From positions 1-64,000 of the forward strand of contig JAKUQS010000009.1 of the NCBI GenBank assembly GCA_022451485.1: a stretch of DNA of 64,000 bases, written 5' to 3'. The notes under the pieces were generated by a model. It was given only the letters and a program-made list of their open reading frames with translations. It was not told where the DNA came from and did no database searches. Positions 1 to 8,477 of this stretch are shown here, piece by piece (position 1 is the first letter of the stretch; each line of letters opens with the position of its first letter). Origin of the DNA: Gammaproteobacteria bacterium. GTDB taxonomy: Bacteria; Pseudomonadota; Gammaproteobacteria; Arenicellales; UBA868. The translations under genes were made by a program, and so were the position numbers.

Positions 1-993
1 GGGTTGGATGTCCCCAAGAGCCTGCCAATAAGTGGGATTTAATTCAGGCGAACTGGTTCCCACTGGGACATCCTTTGCGGCAACAAAGATCGTTTGGACG
101 GATGCTTTCGTGGACACAACGTAACTGCCGCTCGAATGGGCCCGAGTAGGTGCCCACGCAACATCTGACCGATGAGCTATGTTCGCCGTATAGTGGTCAT
201 CCCCGTCTTTGATACAGTCGCCTACCGCATAACTACCCGCTGCCCAATTATCTCGGCAAGAAGGATACAGATCAGTTTGCCCGCCTTCGGTTGCCAACTG
301 ATGCAAAGCAAAATAGTTCGCTTCCGGGATGTCCCCGCCCCCATCTGCCTTCCATGCATCCATGGATCTCCGCGCTGCCGACTTGTCGCTCGTCAACTGT
401 TGATCGACGCGGTACGCTCTGCGTGCAAATTTCCTAAGGTCCGCGTAATGCGTGGTCAGCTGAGACGCTGTCATCTGAGACAATCGTGGAGCCATCGTCC
501 TAGTGCAGGCCGACCCCGGTGGGTGCCAGGCGGTATGGCACAGACTCACAAAGTCATCTGACGGATCGGCGGGCGGATTTTTATCGCAGCGATAGCGTGC
601 ATGCCATGACCAAGCCGGAACCGGCCCCACCGACCCACGACTTGGATAAGAAGGCGTTGGCCCACAATACCATCTGAAGGCATGCCCTCCCGATAGGCTT
701 GTATCGTGTTCGAGTGGATCGCCCCAGAAGGTGGCGACGCCAAACTGAACGTCGATACCTGCAAAGCGAGGATCCCCTCCACCTATCTTGTTTAGAATAT
801 TGACCGCGTTGGTTCGTGTCGAGTTAATCATCCCACCCATGCTGCCCGTGTTATCCATCAAGAACACCACATCGGCTTTGCATGAATCTGCTGCCAACGA
901 AACCGTAGGAGGGAAAGCAAGAAAAACAAACGCAATACATACCCTGCAAAAGAAATGGCTTGTCCGCGCGAGTGAGTCACTCTTAATAATCAC
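1..993 (-). CDS. Secreted von Willebrand factor A (VWA) protein with CBM5/12-like tail, C-terminus cut by window edge
   Basis: An open frame of 331 codons runs without a stop from a GTG start to the left edge, so the 3' end lies outside. GTG is chosen because an in-frame TGA lies seven codons upstream and AGAGAGG sits nine bases before it. Residues 1-35 look like a Sec signal peptide: basic N-region, hydrophobic core at about 18-28, Ala-Ala near 34-35. The mature part opens directly with a VWA domain whose metal site DNTGSM is at 47-52. A second VWA-typical motif, DGGGDIPEAN, is at 217-226. Residues from about 249 (NWAAGSYAVGDCIKDGD) to the edge resemble a carbohydrate-binding module 5/12 with its aromatic residues. 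Likely an extracellular or surface adhesion or polysaccharide-binding protein; the ligand is unknown. Many cysteines suggest disulphides outside the cytoplasm. Confidence 0.8.
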   Translation of the reverse strand, partial: MIIKSDSLARTSHFFCRVCIAFVFLAFPPTVSLAADSCKADVVFLMDNTGSMGGMINSTRTNAVNILNKIGGGDPRFAGIDVQFGVATFWGDPLEHDTSLSGGHAFRWYCGPTPSYPSRGSVGPVPAWSWHARYRCDKNPPADPSDDFVSLCHTAWHPPGSACTRTMAPRLSQMTASQLTTHYADLRKFARRAYRVDQQLTSDKSAARRSMDAWKADGGGDIPEANYFALHQLATEGGQTDLYPSCRDNWAAGSYAVGDCIKDGDDHYTANIAHRSDVAWAPTRAHSSGSYVVSTKASVQTIFVAAKDVPVGTSSPELNPTYWQALGDIQP

Positions 994-1557
994 AAACAGA
1001 CACCTCTCTCATGTCAGCACTTACGGCCTAACCGCGCCTTTGCCGCAGTACCCATCTGTTCCAATCACACCGACACTGTGCAATTGCCCAACCGGCTACG
1101 GACAAAACATAGTCGGGGTCGCTACAAACCCTAACAGTTGCTTGATTGTCTATCAATGTCTAACCCAAACATTACGATAGGCTTACCTAGATATCAGCCA
1201 ATCACGCCACCGAGTTTCTGTTAATCATCGCTAATAAGCCTAATATTCCCGCCAATCCTCGTGTACTTTCACTTTCATCCTGCTCGCAAAGTGTCTCGCG
1301 ACATTCAGATTTCGCTATAGGCGTCACATCTTTGACACGCACGACCCAAGGATCTCATGAGACCACTTACCTTCATTTAGCTACGGATCCTCATGAGGAG
1401 AGTGGCCTATTGATCGCGATGACTATCGCGACTATCCACTGCCTAGTGGATGTGATCGGGATCACCATCGAAAACAAATTTTATGGCAATGCCACCATGT
1501 CAGATCACTCGTCCAACCTCCTGTCCCGGTGGGAGATAGACTCAGAAACATGCATCT
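994..1557. other. Intergenic region with clustered short palindromes
   Basis: About 560 bases between the divergent VWA and MFS genes. No open frame with a believable start and family resemblance was seen. A TTG-started 77-codon frame at 1332-1565 has no ribosome site and odd composition. The right half holds five perfect inverted repeats: 1353-1362 (TCTCATGAGA), 1388-1399 (TCCTCATGAGGA), 1413-1420 (ATCGCGAT), 1434-1451 (7-bp arms, 4-base loop) and 1452-1465 (GTGATC, 2 bases, GATCAC). They could be operators for either divergent gene or remnants of a repeat element. No function can be assigned. Confidence 0.5.
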
Positions 1558-2787
1558 ATGCCTGATGAGTCCCGATCAGTGAAATCCAAGACACTGAGCG
1601 CCACTTTCAATCTCGCCACTGGTTTTGTGCTTCTGCTCTATAACGGGGGATCACGATTCACCATGGGTCTTATGTTGAAACCGATGGCAGACGACCTGAA
1701 CTGGACCCGCGCCGCATTGTCATTGACGGTAACGTTGTTCATGGTGATTTCCGCTGTGGTTCTCCCCGTCATCGGCCGACTTGTCGATCGATACCGTATT
1801 CGCACCGTACTGCTCGCCTCGGTTCTACTATCAAGTGCAAGCATCGCTCTGATGAGCGTGATCCAAACGCCCGCGCAGGCGGTCGTGCTTTACGGAATAC
1901 TGTTCGCCCTCGCGACGGCAGGCACCTCAATCGCACCCATTGGTGTGATGATTAGCCGATGGTTCCCCAAGCACCTGGGACTGGCAAACAGCATTGCAAT
2001 ATCCGGAATGGGCGCCGGACAGCTGGTCATCATATTAGTGCTCACGGCACAGCTCGAGAGCATTGGGTGGCGCGGTGCTTTTGTAGTGCTGGCAGCGCTT
2101 GGCCTACTGTTGATCGTGCCATTAGCATTTTTGTCTATTCCAGAACCTGCACCAGGGGCTGCCGAAACACCGAACGCACCTTTAGGCAATACCAAATCGG
2201 AACTAAACCCTTCGGACCTACTGCGCGACTCAAAACTCTGGTATCTGCTCGTGATCTACGCCATTTGTGGATTTCAGGACTTTTTTGTAGCTACCCACGT
2301 GGTGGCCTTTGCGCGTGATCAAGGGATGGGGACCGTTGTGGCCGGCAACCTTTTTGCGTTGATGGGCTTGGTTGGACTCGCTGGAGTGCTAATGACCGGA
2401 TTTGTGTCCGACCGCTTCGGCCCGATTCTGCCGACACTCATCTGTTTTGCCATACGCATTGTCCTCTTCGGTCTGATAACGGTCACTACATCGGTTGTTG
2501 CGATCATCAGCTTTGCTCTGGTTTACGGTTTTACATTCTGGATAACAGCGCCGTTAACCCTTGTCTTCGTTCGAAAGTATTTCGGCACTGCACACTTGGG
2601 GATGCTCACCGGCATCGTCGCGATGGTCCATCATGGCGCAGGCGGACTTGGCGCCTACGCCGGGGGTATCGTTTATGATGTTTCTGGAAGTTATCAGATC
2701 ATTTTCCAAATTATGCTAATCGTCTCTTTCGCGGCGCTCCTCACGACCTGGGGACTTTCACGCATCCGCATCACCCCTGTGCGATGA
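1558..2787 (+). CDS. MFS transporter, monocarboxylate/OFA-like
   Basis: A 409-residue polytopic membrane protein with the hydrophobic pattern of a 12-helix major facilitator. The loop 2-3 signature GRLVDRYRIR is at residues 73-82, and its half-repeat GFVSDRFGP follows in the second half. The N-terminal run from FNLATGFVLLLYNGGSRF to the LNWTRAALSL motif is typical of the MCT/OFA-like branch, which exports or takes up organic anions such as carboxylates. Substrate cannot be read from sequence. It is transcribed alone: the VWA gene upstream is divergent and the COQ4-like gene downstream is convergent. The ATG start has only a weak ribosome site, but the next Met would cut into helix 1. Confidence 0.85.
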   Translation: MPDESRSVKSKTLSATFNLATGFVLLLYNGGSRFTMGLMLKPMADDLNWTRAALSLTVTLFMVISAVVLPVIGRLVDRYRIRTVLLASVLLSSASIALMSVIQTPAQAVVLYGILFALATAGTSIAPIGVMISRWFPKHLGLANSIAISGMGAGQLVIILVLTAQLESIGWRGAFVVLAALGLLLIVPLAFLSIPEPAPGAAETPNAPLGNTKSELNPSDLLRDSKLWYLLVIYAICGFQDFFVATHVVAFARDQGMGTVVAGNLFALMGLVGLAGVLMTGFVSDRFGPILPTLICFAIRIVLFGLITVTTSVVAIISFALVYGFTFWITAPLTLVFVRKYFGTAHLGMLTGIVAMVHHGAGGLGAYAGGIVYDVSGSYQIIFQIMLIVSFAALLTTWGLSRIRITPVR

Positions 2788-3039
2788 CGATGAGGAAACT
2801 TATCTCACGCCTGCAATTACGATGAGGCAAAACAGAATCGCTACACACTCGTTGAAGACGAAAATCCAACACGAATGGTGGCGTAATGATTGCAACCACT
2901 CGAACAACACCAATGGCCACTCGAGAAGATGTCGAGGATAATTGCTATTTCTATTTCAACTTCTATCTCTTTCTTATTCTCTGACGATTGTCTTTCATAG
3001 TTACCGTCAATAACTGCAGGACAATCCGACCCAGTCATC

Positions 3040-3540
3040 TTATCTGGAGTGAGAACTTGGGTTGATCACTGTGATGCCAAATTCTTCTCTGGTCTGCCAT
3101 AGCGGCTGATGCAAATATCGCTCGGCATCATGCCACGGCCACTTTTTCTTCATCTTCAACGCACGGCCAATGGTCACAAACCCTACCAGGAATTGTTTCA
3201 ACACCGCCCCATACACTCCCAGTCGCCCACCATGTTTTCTGTCGTAACTACTGATCACTTTGCTATAGCTAATGTTAGTGATCCTGAAGAATTGCCAATA
3301 TTCTTTAATCGTGATATCTGATCCGAATATCGTCCACAAATCATTGATAGTTTCCCCTCTGATTTCAAAAGGGATTGTGCCAAACACTACATGCGTCAGA
3401 TCGTGACGCCTGAACCAGGTGCTAGCTTCAGTGGAGCCGTCGTTTCTATTGAGAAAACGATAACCCGCCGAATACTCCTCGAGACCTTCAGCCAAAGTCA
3501 GTGGTGAGTCCTGCCTAAGATAATCGAATCGCGTCGGCAC
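3040..3540 (-). CDS. COQ4-like family protein
   Basis: 166 residues from a GTG start with a good ribosome site (GGAG, eight bases upstream). Residues 46-50 read HDLTH, like the HDxxH signature of the ubiquinone-biosynthesis protein COQ4, with acidic residues (E59, E63) shortly after. COQ4 usually has a glutamate 11 residues past the second His, so the spacing here is close but not exact. The middle segment (SKVISSYDRKHGGRLGVYGAVLKQFLVGFVTIGRALKM, given here only in outline) is amphipathic to hydrophobic, consistent with membrane association. No ubiquinone genes adjoin it. The COQ4-like call is moderate; the protein-coding call is firmer. Confidence 0.55.
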   Translation of the reverse strand: MPTRFDYLRQDSPLTLAEGLEEYSAGYRFLNRNDGSTEASTWFRRHDLTHVVFGTIPFEIRGETINDLWTIFGSDITIKEYWQFFRITNISYSKVISSYDRKHGGRLGVYGAVLKQFLVGFVTIGRALKMKKKWPWHDAERYLHQPLWQTREEFGITVINPSSHSR

Positions 3541-3757
3541 AATGCTTGCTCCAGGGCTGCCTAAAAACCTGATTAACGTCCCTAACGATTGCGCCCACTA
3601 CAAGCCCTCTCGAGCAATGCCCAGGATAACCGAGCGCGGTACGATGCTTTGTCAGTCAATACAGCCATGCCCTGTGCAAATCATGGCATGAAACAAAACG
3701 ACACCTCAACTTCTATTATTTTTCTCAAGGCGGCCTTGTCGTTCTAAAAGAGCGCGT

Positions 3758-4717
3758 TTACCCGACACGCCGGCACAGACGCAACTTACGCATACCCTTA
3801 CCCGGCTTGTGATTAGGCATCATCAACAGGCAGTTATCGTAGGGTGTGACAATCGGTGTATCCCCATCATTGGCGATGACGGTTTCCGCTGTTTCGATGA
3901 TTTCCATACCAGCAAAGGGCTCAACGAATTCGAAATCATCGGTTTCTGCGATGACGCCATCTGTGACGTCCCACATTTGTGCCGCCGGCGGATTGGCTGC
4001 AGCATCTGACAGGTGTTCTTCAATGAATGTTGGAGATACTGTGTTTGCCGAACGCAGAAAATGCAGCGCCGTGTCCAACGCCGCCATTCCAGTCGCTTTA
4101 GCCCAGTGCTGACCACATTCGACCAATAACGCAACCTTGTTGTTATTGACATCATTGAACGGCGTGTATTCGATGAGACGTTTACCAACAACATGTCCCG
4201 AGCCACACATGATATAGGCCGGGAAGTTGACCATCCGACTGAACGTACGCTCCTTTTCCAGCCCGTTGCAGATCATCAGAGCCCCAGAATTCGTACCCAT
4301 GGAATGAATGTCCAGAAGCAAATCTACTGAATCAAAAACGGGGCGAAGCTCACGCGCGCGACGTAATTCGACAGTGTCCTCGTCTCCGTCTAACCGTTGC
4401 TCAACCCATACGCGATTAAAATCTTCATCGACAAATCTGGACAAATCCGGTGCCTGTGGGTCAAACGTGTGGAAAGCCATGTGATTGATGAAGCCAAGCG
4501 TGAGTTTTCCTTGGACAGGGCGCACGTCGGCCTTGAGCAATGCATCTAGCGCAATAGCACCACAGATTTCGTTACCATGAGTGACGGCATTAATCATCAC
4601 ATGTGGGCCCGCGACTCCGCTATCAAAGGTGGTGACAAACTCAACGCCAGTATTACCGGTCCGGTAAGGCTCAATGTCCGGTGCGGTCAGTTCGACCGGA
4701 TAACTATTTTCTGTCAT
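3758..4717 (-). CDS. Succinylglutamate desuccinylase/aspartoacylase-family zinc hydrolase
   Basis: 319 residues from the ATG that has AGGAAA eight bases upstream; an upstream in-frame Met lacks a ribosome site and would add 17 unrelated residues. The zinc ligands of the AstE/AspA carboxypeptidase-like fold are visible: H47 and E50 in THGNE, and H138 in DIHSMG. The substrate-binding pair N101-R102 lies in DEDFNRVW. Family members cleave an amide bond between an acyl group and an amino acid, or deacylate related small molecules such as ectoine precursors. Substrate is unknown. It is monocistronic, transcribed away from a long intergenic region that it shares with the deaminase gene. Confidence 0.8.
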   Translation of the reverse strand: MTENSYPVELTAPDIEPYRTGNTGVEFVTTFDSGVAGPHVMINAVTHGNEICGAIALDALLKADVRPVQGKLTLGFINHMAFHTFDPQAPDLSRFVDEDFNRVWVEQRLDGDEDTVELRRARELRPVFDSVDLLLDIHSMGTNSGALMICNGLEKERTFSRMVNFPAYIMCGSGHVVGKRLIEYTPFNDVNNNKVALLVECGQHWAKATGMAALDTALHFLRSANTVSPTFIEEHLSDAAANPPAAQMWDVTDGVIAETDDFEFVEPFAGMEIIETAETVIANDGDTPIVTPYDNCLLMMPNHKPGKGMRKLRLCRRVG

Positions 4718-5503
4718 GTGTTGTTTCCTGATCGTTGTATTGTCGGATATCCATTTAAATGCGCACAATGGCCCAAATCAATCGGCTATTGGTGACTTAG
4801 TCTCCTCCGCAAATTGTACAGAAGTATCTTTTTCCTCCGACATCAATGCCACAGTGATTAGTTGGATAAGGCTGTTTCGTAATTACTAATTGTCGATTGG
4901 GGCGTCCGAATCTTAGAGGCCCTTATCCCCGACACCGATACGTTGGCCCGCGTGGCTGGCTAAATGAAATTACTAACTTAGAACCATCAGACAATAGACC
5001 CATCGTCGATTACCCATCAGGCTCCCAACGACCAATAAAGTCTATTACCCCGATAGTTTAATGCCGAAAGTCCGCACGGGCATAACGATCCTTTTAAACA
5101 CAACGATATACCGCCAAGATCCCACCACGAACAGAGGCAATCTCTAAACTTCGCCTACCACTAGACCTTGCCCCGGCATCACGGCTCACAATACCGATCC
5201 GACCCTTACCCATTCCCCGAGAGAGCGACAACAATAAAATGGAAGCAAGGCGATTCATATTAAATGATGTCTCGCTGAAAACTCTGATGGAAGGCGTGCT
5301 TTGGGCAGGAAAAAAGAAAAATGCCACGTGAACAATTCTCAAGATTAGGAATTTCTGACCTGAGTCATTAAATTTCTTGGGCTATACCCCTGAGTTAGTC
5401 CATTACAACCCGGGACTTGTTATCCTGCGTCTACACCAATACAGCAATCAAGGTCTGCTCGGCAGCCCCGTTTGCATCGAATTCAATTGATAGGTCACAT
5501 TCC
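4718..5503. other. Long divergent intergenic region
   Basis: About 790 bases between the divergent aspartoacylase and deaminase genes. The longest frame (minus strand, 5094-5342, TTG start) has no ribosome site and a composition unlike the neighbours, so it is not called. No strong hairpin or confident sigma-70 promoter was seen. Both flanking promoters are expected here. Confidence 0.4.
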
Positions 5504-6103
5504 ATGGAAGTTTCAAACGACTATTCGTTTTCTTTAACCTTGCCAGAGTGGGCAATAGCCGAAAACAAAAAGCTTAAACCAACCTATGAAACTATAGAGG
5601 ACCGCATGCGTGAGGTGCTTCGGTTTGCCCGGCGTAATACCGAAGAACAGACGGGCGGGCCTTTCGCTGCTGGTGTATTTGAACTCGATACGGGTCGACC
5701 GGTAGTCGTTGGGGTCAACCGTGTGATGCCGCACCTTTGTTCTTCAGCACACGCCGAAGTCGTGGCGCTATCACTTGCGCAAAAGATGTTAAAAACTTTT
5801 GATCTTGGTGCCGCCAACGTGCCTGCACATCAGCTGGTAGTCAATTGGAGGCCTTGTGCGATGTGTTATGGCGCGACGATCTGGTCGGGGATCACTTCAC
5901 TTGTAATTGCTGGAGCCGGGTCTAAGGTAGAGGACATCACTGGTTTCGACGAAGGGCCGTTGCGTGACAATTGGAAAGAAGAACTTGAACAACGCGGCAT
6001 TAGCGTCACCATCGGCGTGTTACACGAAGAAGCACTCGCGGGCTTACGTTACTTCGCTAACAGTGGCCACTTCGTCTACAACGCAAGACAGGACTCATCT
6101 TAG
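5504..6103 (+). CDS. Nucleoside/nucleobase deaminase (CMP/dCMP deaminase family, guanine-deaminase-like)
   Basis: 199 residues from the ATG preceded by GATAGG; an upstream in-frame ATG would add 29 residues unlike the family. The zinc site of the cytidine-deaminase fold is complete: HAE at 83-85 (His ligand and proton-shuttle Glu) and PCAMC at 117-121 (two Cys ligands). The layout is closest to guanine deaminase and TadA-like enzymes with an N-terminal extension of about 30 residues. It should hydrolyse an amino group from a base or nucleoside in the cytoplasm, releasing ammonia. The window carries other nitrogen-heterocycle genes, which supports a catabolic role over tRNA editing. Confidence 0.8.
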   Translation: MEVSNDYSFSLTLPEWAIAENKKLKPTYETIEDRMREVLRFARRNTEEQTGGPFAAGVFELDTGRPVVVGVNRVMPHLCSSAHAEVVALSLAQKMLKTFDLGAANVPAHQLVVNWRPCAMCYGATIWSGITSLVIAGAGSKVEDITGFDEGPLRDNWKEELEQRGISVTIGVLHEEALAGLRYFANSGHFVYNARQDSS

Positions 6104-6142
6104 CGCTAGCGCGATGCGCCTGCCAGCGCTAGATACGCTCAC

Positions 6143-6162
6143 AGGCACTTTCGCCTTTTTTT
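6143..6162 (+). terminator. Possible intrinsic terminator after the deaminase
   Basis: A small hairpin with arms AGGC and GCCT around six bases is followed by six T. It lies 40 bases past the deaminase stop. A second inverted repeat, CTAGCGC/GCGCTAG (6106-6112 and 6126-6132), lies just before it. The stem is short, so this is tentative. Confidence 0.35.
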
Positions 6163-6243
6163 CAAACCTATCGACGAAGAAGCAGGCCCAGCAACTTAGG
6201 CAAGGGATACATTTTTCTTAAAAACAATTCTTTATTACGCCCT

Positions 6244-7443
6244 CTAAATCACCTTTCTTGTCCGAAGTTCAGCAATATCTTTCTCAGTAAATTGAAGTTC
6301 CTCGCGAAGAATCTCCGCTGTATGTTCTCCCAACTTAGGTGGGTGCCTGTGAACCCCAGCAGGCGTTTGTTCAAAGCGAAACGGAATGCCAGGTATTTTT
6401 AAATCTGCCACATCAGGGTGGTTAGCCGATACCACCAGTTCACGCGCTGCCGCTTGATCACTACTAAGCGCTTCTGGGACACTGTTGATTCGGGAACAGG
6501 GAATTTCTGCAGCCTCAAGAAGGTTGATCCAATAATCGCACCCCTGCGTTGCTAGTTCCTCGCAAACAAGCTGATCGAGTTCACCACGGTTCTCCACACG
6601 ATCACGATTACGACGAAAACGTGGGTCGACTGCCCACTCCCCATGCCCAAGCAAGTCGCTAAAACGAATAAATTGACTGTCGTTAGCGACGGTAATCACG
6701 AGTTGTCCATCGCGAGTGGGGTAAGCACGATAAGGAACTATATTCGGGTGCCCATTGCCATAACGCTTCGGCATTTGACCATCGACCAGATAGGCAGAGG
6801 CAACATAGCTCAGCATTGAAATCCCCGTATCATGCAAACAAATTTCAACGCGCTGACCCACACCCAGGCGATGACGCGCCATCAGCGCCGCGAGGATCGC
6901 ATTACTCGCATACATCCCGGTACAGATATCAACAATCGCTATGCCCATTTTCATGGGCTCGCCATTGATATCTCCCGTAATACTCATCAGGCCGGTCTCT
7001 GCCTGGAGGATAAAATCATAACCCGGCTGTCCGCCCTTAGGGCCAGAAGTACCATACCCACTAATCTGACAATGAACTAATTTTGGGGCGTGTGACTGGC
7101 GCCACGATTGATCGATTCCAAGTCGTTCAATCGTTCCCGGCTTGAAGTTATCAATCAATACATCAGCACTAGCAGCAAGTCGTTTCAGAATGGCATTACC
7201 CTCAGGCGCCTTCAGATCCAGCGTCATGCTGCGTTTATTACGATTGACGCCTAGGTTATAGGCTGACTCGGAACCAACGAAAGGAGGCCCCCAGGTGCGT
7301 GTGTCGTCGCCCTTTCCTGGTTGCTCCACCTTAATTATCGATGCCCCCATATCACCCAACAGCATCGTGCAGTAAGGACCGGCAAGAATACGTGTGAGAT
7401 CTAACACACGAAGCCCCTCTAACGCGCCAGCCGTCTGCTTCAT
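6244..7443 (-). CDS. CaiB/BaiF (family III) CoA-transferase
   Basis: 399 residues, the usual length for the family. The N-terminus LRVLDLTRILAGPYCTMLLG and the segment with NRNKRSMTLDLKAPEG are hallmark CaiB/BaiF signatures. The likely catalytic Asp, which forms the aspartyl-CoA anhydride, is D172 in AIVDICTG. The enzyme moves CoA between a donor acyl-CoA and a carboxylic acid in the cytoplasm. The downstream partner in transcription order is not certain, but a crotonase lies 94 bases upstream on the same strand, and the pair would activate then hydrate or cleave an acyl-CoA. Substrate unknown. Confidence 0.88.
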   Translation of the reverse strand: MKQTAGALEGLRVLDLTRILAGPYCTMLLGDMGASIIKVEQPGKGDDTRTWGPPFVGSESAYNLGVNRNKRSMTLDLKAPEGNAILKRLAASADVLIDNFKPGTIERLGIDQSWRQSHAPKLVHCQISGYGTSGPKGGQPGYDFILQAETGLMSITGDINGEPMKMGIAIVDICTGMYASNAILAALMARHRLGVGQRVEICLHDTGISMLSYVASAYLVDGQMPKRYGNGHPNIVPYRAYPTRDGQLVITVANDSQFIRFSDLLGHGEWAVDPRFRRNRDRVENRGELDQLVCEELATQGCDYWINLLEAAEIPCSRINSVPEALSSDQAAARELVVSANHPDVADLKIPGIPFRFEQTPAGVHRHPPKLGEHTAEILREELQFTEKDIAELRTRKVI

Positions 7444-7537
7444 TCTGTTTGTAGAACGTCCGTGTTAACCAGCAACGATAGCCGTTTTCTAACGCGCTTC
7501 AAACAGAATCAAAACCCGCTCCATCATCACCATTCTA

Positions 7538-8410
7538 TTAACGACGTGCCTGGTTTTCATCTCGATCTAAACCGGCTAGATATTCATCCATGATCCCACG
7601 GTTACGTTCCCGAAACTGTTGAAAATCGGGTTTGCGTTTGTCGAGAAACGCCTGCATCCCTTCAATCGACTCCTCAGTGCCCCAGATATTCGCTAGCAGT
7701 TCCATTCCCTGCTGCCAAGAAGCGTAAAGCTGATCCGATTCAAAGTTCAACGATTTTTTCGTTGCGCGAATGGTCTGACCACTATAGCCTTTAATTGCTT
7801 CACACCATTCCTCGGTTGCTCTCCTCAGCTCCGCTTTTGGAACAACGCGATTAATTAGGCCCACCTCCACAGCTTCGTGCGCCTTAAAGGTTCGACACAG
7901 AAAGATCATTTCTCGAGCAAGGCGTTCGCCAATCAAACGGGGAATATACTGAGTCGCCCCAACAGTCGGGCATGCACCGACCCGAGCACCAGTCTGTCCA
8001 AATATTGCGTCATCGGCTGCTATAACCAAATCACACCAGAGTGCGAGTTCATGCCCACCACCAACGCACGGACCGTGCACCATTGCAATAACCGGTATCG
8101 GAAGTCCGCGAATGGTCATCGCAAGATTCAGCATCCGATCGTTCCACATGTAAGAGTTGGCTTTGTTTAAGCGCATCATGGCATAGAAGTCACCACCTGC
8201 TGAAAAAGCCTTTTCACCAGCCCCAGTAACTACAGCAACTGCTATTGACGGATCTTCGCGGGTCGACTTGAGCGCCTCTGCCAGCTCATCAAGCGTTTGC
8301 TCTCTAAAAGCATTTCGACTCTCCGGTCGATTTATCGTGACCCAGGCCGTATTATTTTCAACTTCAAAAATAATTTCCTTGTAACTTCGTTCTTCACATG
8401 GGGATGTCAT
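7538..8410 (-). CDS. Crotonase-family enzyme, MenB/BadI-like
   Basis: 290 residues from an ATG with AGGAG 11 bases upstream; a GTG three codons earlier is also possible. Crotonase features are clear: AFSAGGDFY supplies one oxyanion-hole strand and CVGGGHELALWCDL the other. The following IFGQTGARVG segment and the C-terminal KRKPDF match the naphthoate synthase (MenB) and 2-ketocyclohexanecarboxyl-CoA hydrolase (BadI) branch more than ordinary enoyl-CoA hydratase. MenB has an Asp-Gly-Gly stretch after that segment, replaced here by ACPTVGATQ. No other men genes are nearby, so ring-opening or hydration of a cyclic acyl-CoA is more likely than menaquinone synthesis. It appears to form a transcription unit with the CoA-transferase downstream. 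Confidence 0.8.
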   Translation of the reverse strand: MTSPCEERSYKEIIFEVENNTAWVTINRPESRNAFREQTLDELAEALKSTREDPSIAVAVVTGAGEKAFSAGGDFYAMMRLNKANSYMWNDRMLNLAMTIRGLPIPVIAMVHGPCVGGGHELALWCDLVIAADDAIFGQTGARVGACPTVGATQYIPRLIGERLAREMIFLCRTFKAHEAVEVGLINRVVPKAELRRATEEWCEAIKGYSGQTIRATKKSLNFESDQLYASWQQGMELLANIWGTEESIEGMQAFLDKRKPDFQQFRERNRGIMDEYLAGLDRDENQARR

Positions 8411-8477
8411 GATTGTCACAACTCCTATCGCGCATTTGGTCAGTTAGACATACTTCGAAAAAATTAGCAGCCACGGC

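Noticed and set aside
172-1180. Plus-strand frames opposite the VWA gene
   Set aside because: Antisense shadows of a minus-strand gene with signal peptide, MIDAS motif and CBM-like tail.
1332-1565. 77-codon plus-strand frame before the MFS gene
   Set aside because: TTG start without ribosome site, overlaps the palindrome cluster and MFS start, and has no family resemblance.
2841-3038. 65-codon minus-strand frame one base after the COQ4-like stop
   Set aside because: Low-complexity run (KKEIEVEIEI) created by a CTATTT-rich stretch and no ribosome site; no family.
5094-5342. 82-codon minus-strand frame in the long intergenic region
   Set aside because: TTG start, no ribosome site, composition unlike nearby genes.
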